Part shown: piece after piece, positions 16,753-27,408 of the stretch
Layout of the letters: each line of letters opens with the position of its first letter
Position numbering within the stretch: position 1 is the first letter of the stretch
Notes under the pieces: model-generated
What the model was told of the DNA's origin: nothing
What the model saw: only the letters and a program-made list of their open reading frames with translations
The model's database searches: none
Position numbers and translations under genes: made by a program
Assembly: GCA_015207195.1 (NCBI GenBank)
Contig: JADEXJ010000003.1
Span: forward strand, 1 to 64,000
Direction: 5' to 3'
DNA: 64,000 bases
From: Pleurocapsales cyanobacterium LEGE 10410
GTDB taxonomy: Bacteria > Cyanobacteriota > Cyanobacteriia > Cyanobacteriales > Xenococcaceae

Positions 16753-18156
16753 ATGATTGCTATCGAACAAATTCGACGCTCGATCAAGAAAATCAAACAG
16801 TTCCAGATAATCAAACTATTAAATAGACTCAAGCTTAAAGATCAGCTAAGTTTGGCTTTGGCTATAGTTTTAAGCTTTACTTTACCCAACATAGTAATGG
16901 CTGCCGAGGAGGACACACCTGGTGGCTTTGTTGGCGCACTAGATAGCGTCTTTTCTCAACTTGTTGATGTTTTAAATAGGATTCTCTTTTTTGAAATTGC
17001 TGGTTTTCCTCTGATCGTGCTGTGGTTAATCTGTGGCTCAATTTTCTTTACCCTGCGGATGGGATTTATCAATATTCGTGGTCTAAAACACGCGATCGAC
17101 ATTGTGCGAGGCAGATATGACGACCCTAACGATGATGGTGAGGTGTCTCACTTTCAGGCACTGGCAACGGCCCTATCAGGTACAGTCGGATTAGGTAACA
17201 TTGCTGGGGTGGCGATCGCCGTACAAACTGGTGGTCCTGGTGCGGTACTGTGGATGACCCTGGGAGGCTTTTTCGGTATGTCGAGTAAGTTTACTGAATG
17301 TTCCTTATCCCAGAAGTATCGTCGAGTTAAAGCAGACGGCTCGGTAGCTGGTGGACCGATGTACTATATTGCTCGTCCCCTATCCGATAAAGGTTTACGT
17401 CCTGTGGGTAAAGGCTTAGCAGGATTATTTGCCATCCTCTGTATTGGTGCTTCTTTCGGCGGTGGCAATATGTTCCAATCCAATCAGGCTTATGCTGCTG
17501 TATCAAACGTCGTTCCAGGTATACCAAGCTGGATTTTTGGGATTGTGGTTGCTGCAATAGTAGGCATTGTAATTATTGGTGGTCTAAGTCGCATTGCTTC
17601 AATAACAGGTAGCTTAGTCCCTCTAATGGCGGTAGTTTATATTCTTTCCTGTTTGTGGATTATTCTGAGCAACTTTACCGAAATTCCTGGCGCGATTGCC
17701 ACTATTTTTACTGGAGCTTTTTCACCCCAGGCTATTGGTGGTGGCTTTCTGGGAGTTTTGATCCAGGGAATCAGACGTAGTGCTTTTTCTAATGAAGCAG
17801 GAGTTGGCTCGGCTGCGATCGCCCATTCGGCAGCCCGTACTGACGAACCCCTTAGAGAAGGCTTGGTGGCTTTACTAGAGCCTCTAATCGATACCATTAT
17901 CATCTGTAACATGACCGCTTTAGTAATTGTGATTACGGGGACTTATCAAGATTCTTCTATAGATGATGGAGTGCTATTGACCACTGCCTCTTTTGCTACT
18001 GTAGCGGAGTGGTTTCCTGTAATTTTGGCGATCGCGGTTGCCTTGTTTGCTTTTTCGACGATGATTTCCTGGAGTTATTATGGCGAAAGAGCCTGGGAAT
18101 ATTTATACAGAATATATGAAGCGTCTGAGTTCGGGGCAAATGCCTACCTACGATGA
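16753..18156 (+). CDS. Sodium:alanine/glycine symporter (AGCS family), C-terminally truncated
   Basis: 467 residues, ATG start. After a basic N-terminus and an extra hydrophobic leader (to MAAEE, about 53), the AGCS core is well preserved: SHFQALATALSGTVGLGNIAGVA, FFGMSSKFTECSL, GGPMYYI and SNEAGVGSAAIAHSAA. Normal members continue after SWSYYGERAWEYL with two more helices. Here the frame instead runs to an unrelated 16-residue tail and stops. A typical cyanobacterial tail (EYMKRLSSGQM) is encoded in the +1 frame just after. Transport activity may be lost or altered. Confidence 0.8.
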   Translation: MIAIEQIRRSIKKIKQFQIIKLLNRLKLKDQLSLALAIVLSFTLPNIVMAAEEDTPGGFVGALDSVFSQLVDVLNRILFFEIAGFPLIVLWLICGSIFFTLRMGFINIRGLKHAIDIVRGRYDDPNDDGEVSHFQALATALSGTVGLGNIAGVAIAVQTGGPGAVLWMTLGGFFGMSSKFTECSLSQKYRRVKADGSVAGGPMYYIARPLSDKGLRPVGKGLAGLFAILCIGASFGGGNMFQSNQAYAAVSNVVPGIPSWIFGIVVAAIVGIVIIGGLSRIASITGSLVPLMAVVYILSCLWIILSNFTEIPGAIATIFTGAFSPQAIGGGFLGVLIQGIRRSAFSNEAGVGSAAIAHSAARTDEPLREGLVALLEPLIDTIIICNMTALVIVITGTYQDSSIDDGVLLTTASFATVAEWFPVILAIAVALFAFSTMISWSYYGERAWEYLYRIYEASEFGANAYLR

Positions 18157-18208
18157 TGAAGTTGCCAGTCGTAGTCTAGATCGAGAACAAGTTTCCCCCA
18201 AACAGTAA
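18110..18208 (+). pseudogene. Frame-shifted C-terminal remnant of the AGCS symporter
   Basis: In the +1 frame relative to the symporter, the sequence encodes EYMKRLSSGQMPTYDDEV and further polar residues up to TAA at 18206-18208. This has the character of the hydrophilic tail that follows the last helix in such symporters. The words gaatatttata and gaatatatga lie at the junction, so a deletion between short similar sequences, removing the last helices and shifting frame, would explain it. Confidence 0.5.
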
Positions 18209-18256
18209 AGCGATCGCAACTATCATCAAATAAAACTCACCATTTGCCTCTAGATC

Positions 18257-18688
18257 ATGAGCCTATTTTCTAAGAATCGCGTTTTGTTTCCGACGGACTT
18301 TTCCGAACAAGCTTCAGCAGCACAAGACCTCACTCTAGAATTTGTCGGAGATCCGACTCATCTTTATATAGTCCACGTACTTGCTCCTTTGTCTCCTCTA
18401 GAACCAGGAATAGTATGGGAAGGAATGAACAATGAAACTCGCAAGCATAACGTGGAGAAAACTTTTCGTACTAAGTTCGATAGAGCAGAATACGCCCAGG
18501 TCAACTTTGATGTATTGTTCGGCAAAACCAGTAAGCAAATTGTTGACTATGCCAAGGAAAAAGATATAGATTTAATTGTAATTCCTGCCCACGGACAAGA
18601 CAATTTAGAGCATTTTATTCTGGGTTCGGTTACCGAAAGAGTAGTCCGTCTAGCCCATTGTCCAGTTTATGTTTGGCGATCGCTCTGA
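18257..18688 (+). CDS. Universal stress protein (UspA family)
   Basis: 143 residues, ATG start. The fold markers are present: LFPTDFSEQASAAQDL at the N-terminus, IVIPAHGQDNLEHFILGSVTERVVRLAHCPVYV at the C-terminus. The latter corresponds to the ATP-binding GX2GX9GS/T signature, partly altered (AHGQDNLEHFILGS). Members bind ATP or AMP and respond to stress; the target is unknown. It ends 37 bases before the likely start of the threonine aldolase gene. Confidence 0.88.
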   Translation: MSLFSKNRVLFPTDFSEQASAAQDLTLEFVGDPTHLYIVHVLAPLSPLEPGIVWEGMNNETRKHNVEKTFRTKFDRAEYAQVNFDVLFGKTSKQIVDYAKEKDIDLIVIPAHGQDNLEHFILGSVTERVVRLAHCPVYVWRSL

Positions 18689-18725
18689 GGTAGTACCTAA
18701 GTCAATAATCGACATTTGCAAACCC

Positions 18726-19757
18726 ATGTTGGAACAATTTGCCAGTGATAATTATTCTGGCATCTGCCCCGAAGCAATGGAATATCTGGTTAAGGCAAAT
18801 CAAGGCAGTGCCTTGGCTTATGGTAACGATGAATGGACACAACGAGCAGCCGACTATTTCCGCCAGATTTTTGCAACCGATTGTGAAGTGTTCTTTGTCT
18901 TTAACGGCACAGCAGCAAATTCTTTATCCCTGGCTGCTCTTTGCCAGTCCTATCACAGTGTAATTTGTCATGAATTAGCTCATGTTGAAACTGACGAATG
19001 TGGTGCGCCAGAGTACGCTTCTAATGGTTCTAAATTACTGTTGGGTAAGGGGAAAAATGGTAAATTAACCCCAGAAACTATTACCGCCATTATCAATAAA
19101 AGAGCCGATATCCACTATCCCAAACCCAAGGTCATCAGCTTAACTCAGGCAACCGAATTAGGAACTTTGTACACAGTTGAAGAAATGATGGCAATTAAAG
19201 AAATTGCCCACAAGTATCAATTAAAGATACATCTCGATGGTGCTAGGTTTGCCAATGCAGTAGTAGCAATGAATCAAACTCCAGCCGAACTTACCTGGAA
19301 ATGTGGAGTTGATGTCTTGTGTTTCTGCGGTACTAAAAACGGGATGGCATTGGGTGAAGCAATTATTTTCTTTAATCGAGAGTTGGCGGAAGATTTTGCT
19401 TATCGTTGTAAACAAGCTGGACAACTAGCCTCTAAGATGCGCTTTATTGCTGCACCTTTTTTAGGATTGTTAGAGACTGGTGCTTGGCTCAAAAATGCTC
19501 GCCATGCCAATGAATGCGCGGAATACCTAGAGCAAAAATTATCCGCAATACCAGAACTCAAACTATTATTTCCCAGACAGGTAAATAGTGTTTTTGTAGA
19601 AATGCCCGAAAAAGTAATTAAAGCTTTGAGGGCTAAAAACTGGCATTTTTATACTTTTATTGGCGTTGGTGGCGTTCGTTTTGTCTGCGCTTGGGATACG
19701 ACTCAATCTTGTATCGATCGGCTAATCGCTGATCTTAAAAATGCGATCGCTCAATAG
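18726..19757 (+). CDS. Low-specificity L-threonine aldolase (beta-eliminating lyase family)
   Basis: 343 residues from ATG 18726. The ATG at 18669 lies inside the stress-protein gene and adds residues with no family match, whereas MLEQFASDNYSG matches the usual start. PLP-dependent; cleaves threonine or allo-threonine to glycine and acetaldehyde. The Schiff-base lysine is in FCGTKNGM, and HLDGARFANA carries the Asp-Gly-Ala-Arg motif. Glycine produced here could feed the glycine cleavage proteins encoded later in the window. Confidence 0.9.
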   Translation: MLEQFASDNYSGICPEAMEYLVKANQGSALAYGNDEWTQRAADYFRQIFATDCEVFFVFNGTAANSLSLAALCQSYHSVICHELAHVETDECGAPEYASNGSKLLLGKGKNGKLTPETITAIINKRADIHYPKPKVISLTQATELGTLYTVEEMMAIKEIAHKYQLKIHLDGARFANAVVAMNQTPAELTWKCGVDVLCFCGTKNGMALGEAIIFFNRELAEDFAYRCKQAGQLASKMRFIAAPFLGLLETGAWLKNARHANECAEYLEQKLSAIPELKLLFPRQVNSVFVEMPEKVIKALRAKNWHFYTFIGVGGVRFVCAWDTTQSCIDRLIADLKNAIAQ

Positions 19758-19783
19758 CTTTTATGGGATCGGCACAATCTCGC

Positions 19784-20419
19784 CTATGACTTTTGTGGGC
19801 TTGTCATCGCAGTTGTTAAGCCCAAAATGAGATAAATCGAACCTGTTACCCACTTAGTTGCTCGCTGTATTCCCCGCCTTGCTCTGAGCCAAATGCCAAC
19901 TTGACCACCAGCTAAACCAACACCTATATTAATGGGTATGGTAACTGCTACAAACAAAATACCAAGTAGCAATAATTGTAAATTGACTCTACCCCAGCTA
20001 GGATCTACAAATTGAGGCAGGAAAGCTAAGAAGAAAAGAATGATTTTTGGATTGAACAAGTTTACCAGCAGACCTTGATAAAAAACTTGGCTTAGTTTGG
20101 CTCGTGCCGTCGATCTTATTTCTAGCGTTTCTGATTTGCTAAGAAAAGTTTGAATACCAAGATAAATAAGATAAGCTGCACCAAAATACTTTACGATGCC
20201 AAAGGCAACAGCCGAAGCAGCAATTAGGGCTGAAAGACCCAGGGCAGCAGCAAGAGTGTGGATAAGTATCCCAGCGTTCACACCTAGTACGGATACCACT
20301 CCAGCACTTTTGCCTTGTGCTATCGATCGCGTGGCAATATAAATCATGTCAGGTCCTGGCGTAATTGCTAATAAAATAGATGCCAGAGCAAAAAAACCTA
20401 TAGTTGTGATGTCAAACAC
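19784..20419 (-). CDS. LysE-family amino-acid exporter (RhtB-like)
   Basis: 211 residues from a GTG start preceded by the strong site GGAGGAAAG. Six hydrophobic segments and the family motif TPGPDMIYIATRSIAQGKSAG at residues 20-41 are seen, with NLFNPKIILFFLAFLPQF in the middle, as in RhtB-type exporters of threonine or homoserine. It converges with the threonine aldolase gene, and both could relate to threonine levels, but the substrate cannot be read from sequence. Confidence 0.9.
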   Translation of the reverse strand: MFDITTIGFFALASILLAITPGPDMIYIATRSIAQGKSAGVVSVLGVNAGILIHTLAAALGLSALIAASAVAFGIVKYFGAAYLIYLGIQTFLSKSETLEIRSTARAKLSQVFYQGLLVNLFNPKIILFFLAFLPQFVDPSWGRVNLQLLLLGILFVAVTIPINIGVGLAGGQVGIWLRARRGIQRATKWVTGSIYLILGLTTAMTSPQKS

Positions 20420-20644
20420 AACTTTCCTCCAAAAAAAAGTTTGCTATTCCCAAACAGATACCGCTGTCAATTTGAGCCATGAAGGTATTGTAATAGATCG
20501 TTTCTTTGACTTGTTACCGTCTACCTTTAAAGTTATCGTGCGATCGCATGTTGTTAATTATTCGTCTTTTTGCTGTTTGTAATTTGTCAACTATCAGAAT
20601 AACCAGAGCCTTAGTAGTCTTGGTTAGAGACTAAACAATAAGTC

Positions 20645-20672
20645 AAAAAAGGAGCAAGCCATAGCTCACTCC
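20645..20672 (-). terminator. Rho-independent terminator of thiC
   Basis: On the minus strand a 9-bp stem (GGAGTGAGC with GCTTGCTCC, two G-T pairs) and loop TATG is followed by six T residues. It lies 31 bases after the thiC stop. Confidence 0.8.
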
Positions 20673-20702
20673 CCAAAGCAATTGAGGTTAGTTTGTTTGC
20701 TT

Positions 20703-22190
<1,488 letters not shown>

Positions 22191-22630
22191 AATTTTAGCA
22201 CTATTTATGTTGTTATCTCCCTCGACAGAACAATGTAACTATTTCTTAATTCAAAGCATTGTTTCTTAAACTCATTTACCGACCGAAACCTTCTGGTATC
22301 AACCTAAAGTATACTGTCCTGGTATCGTAATACAATTGGGTTTCGCTATCAATATAGGTTTTAATGCGCTGGGATTGTTCATGGCGAGTCAGAGATCGCC
22401 TTGGTTCATCTAATTAAAAGAGCAAAATATTAGGCTAGTAGTTGGGATTAATTCCTCAATAAAATTGCGACAAAATAAAAAGGATGCTGCGAACAACATC
22501 CCTTAATATCTTATGAGGCAAATCGATTTTTTTTATATACCAGCAGTTTTATAATTTAGCTGGCGTAATTTATAACTGTATTTATAATCAAATAATACTA
22601 GGGGTCTGATAGATAGTGCAGCGATCTAAA
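22191..22630. other. Spacer between thiC and DUF554 genes
   Basis: About 440 bases hold the thiC promoter region next to the riboswitch and the DUF554 terminator at 22470-22503. No coding frame was recognised in the rest. Confidence 0.5.
22470..22503 (-). terminator. Rho-independent terminator downstream of DUF554 gene
   Basis: On the minus strand GGATGTTGTTCGCAGCATCC forms a stem of at least seven pairs (GGATG-TG with CA-CATCC-like arms) and is followed by TTTTTATTTT. It lies about 130 bases beyond the DUF554 stop, so a long 3' tail is implied. Confidence 0.65.
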
Positions 22631-23383
22631 TCACACATCTATAAAATAATTAGCTAAAAAATAAATTAGAGGCGCAAAAGCGATCGCGGGTAAAAAAGAT
22701 GCAACTCTAATTTTTACTATTTCTAGTAGATTACAGCCAATTGCCAAAATTATTAGTCCTCCGATGCCAGTAATAATCAATAGGTAGGGGTTGTTATCGG
22801 CTTGGGGAACCGAATTAGCAATTAAACCAGCAATCAGAGATAGTCCTCCCTGATAAACTAATATAGTTAGAGTGGAAAAAACTACCCCTACGCCATAAAT
22901 ATTTGCTAAAGCAATAGAAATTATTCCATCCATAGTTGCTTTTAGGGTTAGTAAAGTATTATCACCGTTTAACCCGTTATTAAAACTACCAATCAAAGTC
23001 ATTGGACCAATACAAAACAATAGGCTACTGGCAACAAATCCTTCGGTAAACAATCCCTTTCCCCGAAACTTTTTCTTTAGCCAATTACCTACTGCCGTCA
23101 ATTTTTCTTCAAGCTGCCACCATTCCCCAACAACACCGCCAAGTATCATCGCTAACAGTCCCAGTACTGCGCCATCTATACCGCCAGCCTGTACTTTTGC
23201 CATGCTGTCTGACATATTTAAGCCAATCCAAATTGTCAGCAAACCTATTCCCTGGGTAATAATAGTCTGTATTTTAGGTGAAAGCCGACCTTTGAGCAGC
23301 AATCCTAAACTAGTACCCAGCATGACGGTAAAGATATTAATCCATGTCCCGCTAGTTTTTGACCAAAAATCCAAGTTAGCCAT
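22631..23383 (-). CDS. DUF554 family membrane protein (YqgA/YdfK-like)
   Basis: 250 residues from ATG 23383 (a TTG directly before it is possible). Seven or so hydrophobic segments; conserved DUF554 features are the N-terminal WINIFTVMLGTSLGLLL, IGLNMSD, GGVVGEWWQLEEKL, the FVASSLLFCIGPMTLIGSFNNGL stretch and DNTLLTLKATMDGIISIAL. The family has no firmly established role. It is divergent from the PATAN-receiver gene across a 150-base promoter region. Confidence 0.88.
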   Translation of the reverse strand: MANLDFWSKTSGTWINIFTVMLGTSLGLLLKGRLSPKIQTIITQGIGLLTIWIGLNMSDSMAKVQAGGIDGAVLGLLAMILGGVVGEWWQLEEKLTAVGNWLKKKFRGKGLFTEGFVASSLLFCIGPMTLIGSFNNGLNGDNTLLTLKATMDGIISIALANIYGVGVVFSTLTILVYQGGLSLIAGLIANSVPQADNNPYLLIITGIGGLIILAIGCNLLEIVKIRVASFLPAIAFAPLIYFLANYFIDV

Positions 23384-23533
23384 CAAAAATATTTCAGATT
23401 ATTTGTTTAAAAAGTAACTATTTGAAGTAAATGAATCGTAGTAATTATACGGCTTTCGTTATTTTTATTGATTGATAAAATGGAATTAAACAAATTTATA
23501 TTTTAGTATAATAATCATACATTTCATTAGGGC

Positions 23534-24763
23534 ATGAATGCTATTAAGAGTCAGCTAGAACAGATTAGATTACACTTTCAAAACGCTGTTAATTTAAAAC
23601 AAAGCTGCAAAATTTATGTGGCAACTGCTGGTGGTGATAGCTGGGGTTTTTATTTTAAACAGGGACAACTTATTTGGGGAACTAGCAGTGTTCATCGGTT
23701 TAGACGCTTATACCGCATCACCAACCAAATTTGCCCTGGAATCAACTGTCAAAAGGTTAGATTGAGAGAACAAGAAATTTCTGAACTGTGGGAATATTTA
23801 TTTATTGGCGTTTTGTATAAACGCAAACAGATCGGCAAGCTACAAGCTGAGTCAATTGTTCAAGAGATAATTAAGGAAGTTTTGTTTGATTGTCTTATGG
23901 CTAATAACCAAATTAGTCAAATCAAAGTAATTTTTGAAACTAAAGCCAATAGTATGGGGGCTATTTTAAAAAGTCCTTTATTTAAGCAACCCATTACTCA
24001 AGCAGAAGCAGAAAAAACTATTAATCAGCTTGAATCTTTGGTTAGTAATTGGAAAACAATCGAGATAGTTAACTGCACTCCCAATTTAGCCCCCGTAATT
24101 AAAGATATCGATCGCCTTAAAAAAACCGTAAGTCCAGAAACTTATCTACAACTATATGCTCATATTAACGGCAAAAAAACTCTTAGGGATTTAGCTGTTG
24201 TCTCCCAACAAGACCTATTAAAGTTAACACGTTCTCTTGTACCACACATCAAAAGTAAGGCGATCGCCTTACAAGAAATTCCCGATCGCCAATTGGAAAA
24301 TTTGTACTTTTCTCCTGGCACAAAGAACAATCAGTATAGTAATAGTAATAAAGACCGAGAATATATTCAAGAGCTAGATTTACCACTGATTATTTATGTT
24401 GATGATAATCCCCATGATAGTCAACAAATTACTCAAATTTTGAATCCTGCTGGCTATCGTATTATTCCCGTAAATGATGCTGCAAAAACTTTAATGGTAC
24501 TATTAGAAAATCAGCCCAATCTCATCTTTTTAAATGCAGCTATGCCCGATGTTAATGGCTATGAACTTTGCGCTCAAATTAGAAAAATGCCAGGGTCAGA
24601 AAGTGTTCCGATTATCATCTTGCGAGAGCAAGAAAATATTATAGATCGGGTCAGGGCAAAAATGGCTGGAGTATCAGATTTTGCTAATAAACCGATTAAC
24701 CCAGCAGAAATATTAACCTTGGCTCAAAAATATACTCAAAGTTTTATCGAACAAAAAATATAA
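23534..24763 (+). CDS. PATAN-domain protein with degenerate receiver domain
   Basis: 409 residues, ATG start. The N-terminal 250 residues (GWGFYFKQGQLIWGTSSVHRFRRLYR-like start at about 37-62) match the PATAN/DUF4388 region of PatA-type cyanobacterial regulators that govern phototaxis or pili. Residues 286-405 form a CheY-like receiver with the acidic pair D290-D291 and the late lysine K386. The phosphoacceptor position is Asn334 (IFLNAAMPD) rather than Asp, so normal phosphorylation is not expected. It stands alone, without an adjacent CheA or pilus gene. Confidence 0.85.
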   Translation: MNAIKSQLEQIRLHFQNAVNLKQSCKIYVATAGGDSWGFYFKQGQLIWGTSSVHRFRRLYRITNQICPGINCQKVRLREQEISELWEYLFIGVLYKRKQIGKLQAESIVQEIIKEVLFDCLMANNQISQIKVIFETKANSMGAILKSPLFKQPITQAEAEKTINQLESLVSNWKTIEIVNCTPNLAPVIKDIDRLKKTVSPETYLQLYAHINGKKTLRDLAVVSQQDLLKLTRSLVPHIKSKAIALQEIPDRQLENLYFSPGTKNNQYSNSNKDREYIQELDLPLIIYVDDNPHDSQQITQILNPAGYRIIPVNDAAKTLMVLLENQPNLIFLNAAMPDVNGYELCAQIRKMPGSESVPIIILREQENIIDRVRAKMAGVSDFANKPINPAEILTLAQKYTQSFIEQKI

Positions 24764-24780
24764 TTGTTCAACCCGAAGAG

Positions 24781-24822
24781 CTACTTAACAACCAAAGCAT
24801 CTGCTAATTAATATTACCCGCC
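24781..24822. repeat. Dispersed 42-base spacer repeat, copy 1
   Basis: Matches 29324-29365 with four differences in 42 bases, in the same orientation; the shared core is accaaagcatct followed by ctaatta. It lies downstream of the PATAN-receiver gene; the other copy lies downstream of the M16 peptidase gene. Confidence 0.75.
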
Positions 24823-24832
24823 AAATCAAACA

Positions 24833-26329
24833 CTACCGCTTGGCTATTTTGCGTAAGCTACGAGTTTGTTCGAGAATATCTTCAATATCTTCTTGAGAAA
24901 GGCGTTGAACGTAGTTAATTTTGATTTCTTCTAATAAATCGATTAACAAAATTTCAATCTTATTCATACTCTGCTGCGCTTGCAGTTCAGTCGAAACAGT
25001 CTTGCTAATATTACTGACCAAACTTTCCAATAGGCGATCAAATTGCTCATCTTCAGCCAGTGCTGCTTGAAGAGTTGTACTAAAAGCACTATAGCTTTGG
25101 GATACCAACTGATGAGTAAGGTTCGTAATTGTGCGATCGCCTCCAGGTAGCAATTTAATTCCCCGATAAGCGGGACTTTGTTTGATGGCTTTATCCATGC
25201 TATATTGCAAGAGCTTTTCAGCTTCTGGTTGAATTGCGGGTAAAACGCGATCGGCCATTACCTTAGCCAGGATTCTGACTATTTCTGCCGTTTCATTCGT
25301 GTTGTTAAGATCGATATAGGAATTAGTAGTTTGTTGCGAAAGTAGCCTACTAACATCACCACTGCGTACAGAAGCCTGAATCTGATTGATTAGCCGAATA
25401 ATTACTACCTCAGTAACATCTTCGGCAATTTCTGCTACTAACCCTTGAGAAATCTGTCTTTGAATGGAATTGAGATTGATAATTTGTGCCTGACTCAAAC
25501 GAATTGTCACGGGGATGACTCTCAGCCATCGCCAGAAAGGAACGAGAAAAAGAACATCATACCAACGCCAAAACATAGCGTCTAACCAGCTTACTCCCAC
25601 CCTTCGGCGACTAATAAACCAAGTTCGAGCCAGAAATTCTAAGCCAAAAATTACACCAAAAGGAAAATCAATCAAGCCAAAATAATCTACATAACCACCA
25701 TTTTCTCCGATCAGTCGATAGTAGTTAGTCTCAAACAAGGGTTTGATCTCAGCGTCAAAAAATTCTAGTTCCTCTGTAACTTGTCCTGGCAAACGTTCGG
25801 AAGACCAAAATTGCCAAAATGCTGTCTTGGCTGAATTATTTCGATTAGGAAGATGCGATCGCATTTCATTTTTAATTCTTTCCAAATTTCCTGTCTTGTT
25901 TGCTTCAGCAAATGGATTGGTTTGAATTATTTCAATACTACGACGGCGTAAATCTCCTAAAAGATTGTTGGCTAAGGGAGAATCAATGCCATTAATAGCG
26001 AGTTCTTGTTTTAACTGTTCTACTTTATCTAAATATTCCTCCGTATCACGATTGGGAATAATACCCTTAACTGCATCATACTGAGTGATAAATTGAGTAA
26101 CACTTTGGGGAAGAAGTTCTAACTTGATACCGTCTAATTTGATGTAGGCTGAATTAATTCCACCTACCGTAACTTGACCAGATAGCCAAAAATCTCTTAG
26201 GGGGACATAGCTAAGATTAAAAGCCACAATAGTAAGATTGATTACAGCCAACAAAGCCATTAACTTCTCAAACCACAGATTAGGACGGTATTTTCTAACT
26301 CCTCTGGGGGGTCTTGTTACAATAGTCAT
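24833..26329 (-). CDS. Unknown membrane protein with voltage-sensor-like segment (paralogue 2)
   Basis: 498 residues from ATG 26329. Same plan as the protein at 14245: a first helix (about 23-46, KLMALLAVINLTIVAFNLSY), a 160-residue charged loop with NPFAEANKTGNL, then IFGLEFLARTW (228-238), FWRWYDVLFLVPF and RWLRVIPVTIRL (to 279), and a 220-residue helical soluble tail ending in an LLIDLLEEIKINYVQ motif that also occurs in paralogue 1 (LLEEWKLNYV). Acidic-Arg, Asp and Arg positions recall S2-S4 of voltage sensors without a pore. Function unknown. A TetR regulator gene lies just upstream on the same strand. Confidence 0.7.
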   Translation of the reverse strand: MTIVTRPPRGVRKYRPNLWFEKLMALLAVINLTIVAFNLSYVPLRDFWLSGQVTVGGINSAYIKLDGIKLELLPQSVTQFITQYDAVKGIIPNRDTEEYLDKVEQLKQELAINGIDSPLANNLLGDLRRRSIEIIQTNPFAEANKTGNLERIKNEMRSHLPNRNNSAKTAFWQFWSSERLPGQVTEELEFFDAEIKPLFETNYYRLIGENGGYVDYFGLIDFPFGVIFGLEFLARTWFISRRRVGVSWLDAMFWRWYDVLFLVPFWRWLRVIPVTIRLSQAQIINLNSIQRQISQGLVAEIAEDVTEVVIIRLINQIQASVRSGDVSRLLSQQTTNSYIDLNNTNETAEIVRILAKVMADRVLPAIQPEAEKLLQYSMDKAIKQSPAYRGIKLLPGGDRTITNLTHQLVSQSYSAFSTTLQAALAEDEQFDRLLESLVSNISKTVSTELQAQQSMNKIEILLIDLLEEIKINYVQRLSQEDIEDILEQTRSLRKIAKR

Positions 26330-26373
26330 CAATTAAACGTTAGTTGTTCAGGGGGATGGTAGGCGCAACATCT

Positions 26374-27012
26374 CTACCGTTCGGTGTTCAAGACTCCACG
26401 TAAGAAAATATCAGAAATCCCTTCTGCCATTTCCTGCATGGCTTGAGGTGATGCGTCGGGGTTGATAATTGTCTCTTCAGAGAAGCCTGCGATCGCAAAT
26501 ATGCCCAAGAACACTTTAGCGACTATTTTGGGATTCATTGGGCGATAAATTCCTTTTTCCATCGCGGTTTCAAAAAAAGCTTCTGCCACATCAGTCATTT
26601 TATCAATTACTTCGGCTTGGATACTTTCTTTTAGTTCGGGATGATATTGAGCCTCTATAAAACAAACTCGTAACAGATCGCTGTTTTTACGCATATTAAT
26701 CATTCTACGGCGCATTACTTGGGATACTGCTTTATAGCTACCCATCTCGCTCAGTTCTATCAGTAAGTCGGTGAGAATATCAACCCATCCTGCCGTAGCC
26801 ACCTCAATCAGAATCGCTTTTTTGTTAGCAAAATGGCGAAACAAAGTTCCCTCAGCTATTCCAGCTGATTTAGCTAAATCTTTGGTGGTTGTACCATCAT
26901 AGCCACGTCTAGCAAACAGTTTTAGTGCTGCCTGTAAAATTTTAGTGCGCGTATCTTTTTCTGTCTGAGGATTACGCCTCTCTCTCCAAGCTCGCTGAGG
27001 AAAAACTTGCAT
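26374..27012 (-). CDS. TetR/AcrR-family transcriptional regulator
   Basis: 212 residues, ATG start. The N-terminal helix-turn-helix (about 20-66: TRTKILQAALKLFARRGYDGTTTKDLAKSAGIAEGTLFRHFANKKAIL) is a textbook TetR_N domain; the C-terminal ligand domain is helical and unassigned. It is followed after 44 bases by the voltage-sensor-like paralogue 2, so the two could form one unit. A symmetric candidate operator lies at 27060-27076. Confidence 0.92.
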   Translation of the reverse strand: MQVFPQRAWRERRNPQTEKDTRTKILQAALKLFARRGYDGTTTKDLAKSAGIAEGTLFRHFANKKAILIEVATAGWVDILTDLLIELSEMGSYKAVSQVMRRRMINMRKNSDLLRVCFIEAQYHPELKESIQAEVIDKMTDVAEAFFETAMEKGIYRPMNPKIVAKVFLGIFAIAGFSEETIINPDASPQAMQEMAEGISDIFLRGVLNTER

Positions 27013-27050
27013 AGTAGATAGTTAGTTATAGTTAGTTAGAAAATATAGTG

Positions 27051-27090
27051 GCTTGGATAATATTGCAAGGCAATATCGCTTGGATAATAT
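27051..27090. promoter_or_regulatory. Candidate TetR operator with direct repeats
   Basis: The palindrome atattgc-aag-gcaatat (27060-27076) lies 48 bases upstream of the TetR start. It overlaps one of two perfect copies of gcttggataatat, at 27051-27063 and 27078-27090. Size and position suit an autoregulatory operator. The rest of the 396-base spacer 27013-27408 is AT-rich with no gene seen. Confidence 0.45.
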
Positions 27091-27408
27091 ATTTAGTTGC
27101 TCTTCAAAACAGAGAATTTTACTCGTCTGATATTCAACAATAATTGCATTTGGCACCGCACCAATCTTTTCTTACCAAATTTTTACAGATTGTTATTTTA
27201 GCTAACAGTGATGTCGCCTGCACCAGGCTCTATTAAAACTTCGGTTTTCTAGATGGATGGGGTTTAAAAGAATTAAAAAATCTGACAGTGCAGCTATTTT
27301 AAATTTAAGCGATTGTTGGCACTTCAACAGTCAGCAAGGAAATCTGAGTAGAATAGGCATTGACTACGATGTTATATATGACTAATTGGATAAATTTAAG
27401 GATACTGG

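Noticed and set aside
18669-18725. Longer start for threonine aldolase
   Set aside because: The extra residues lie inside the stress-protein gene and do not match the family, whereas ATG 18726 does.
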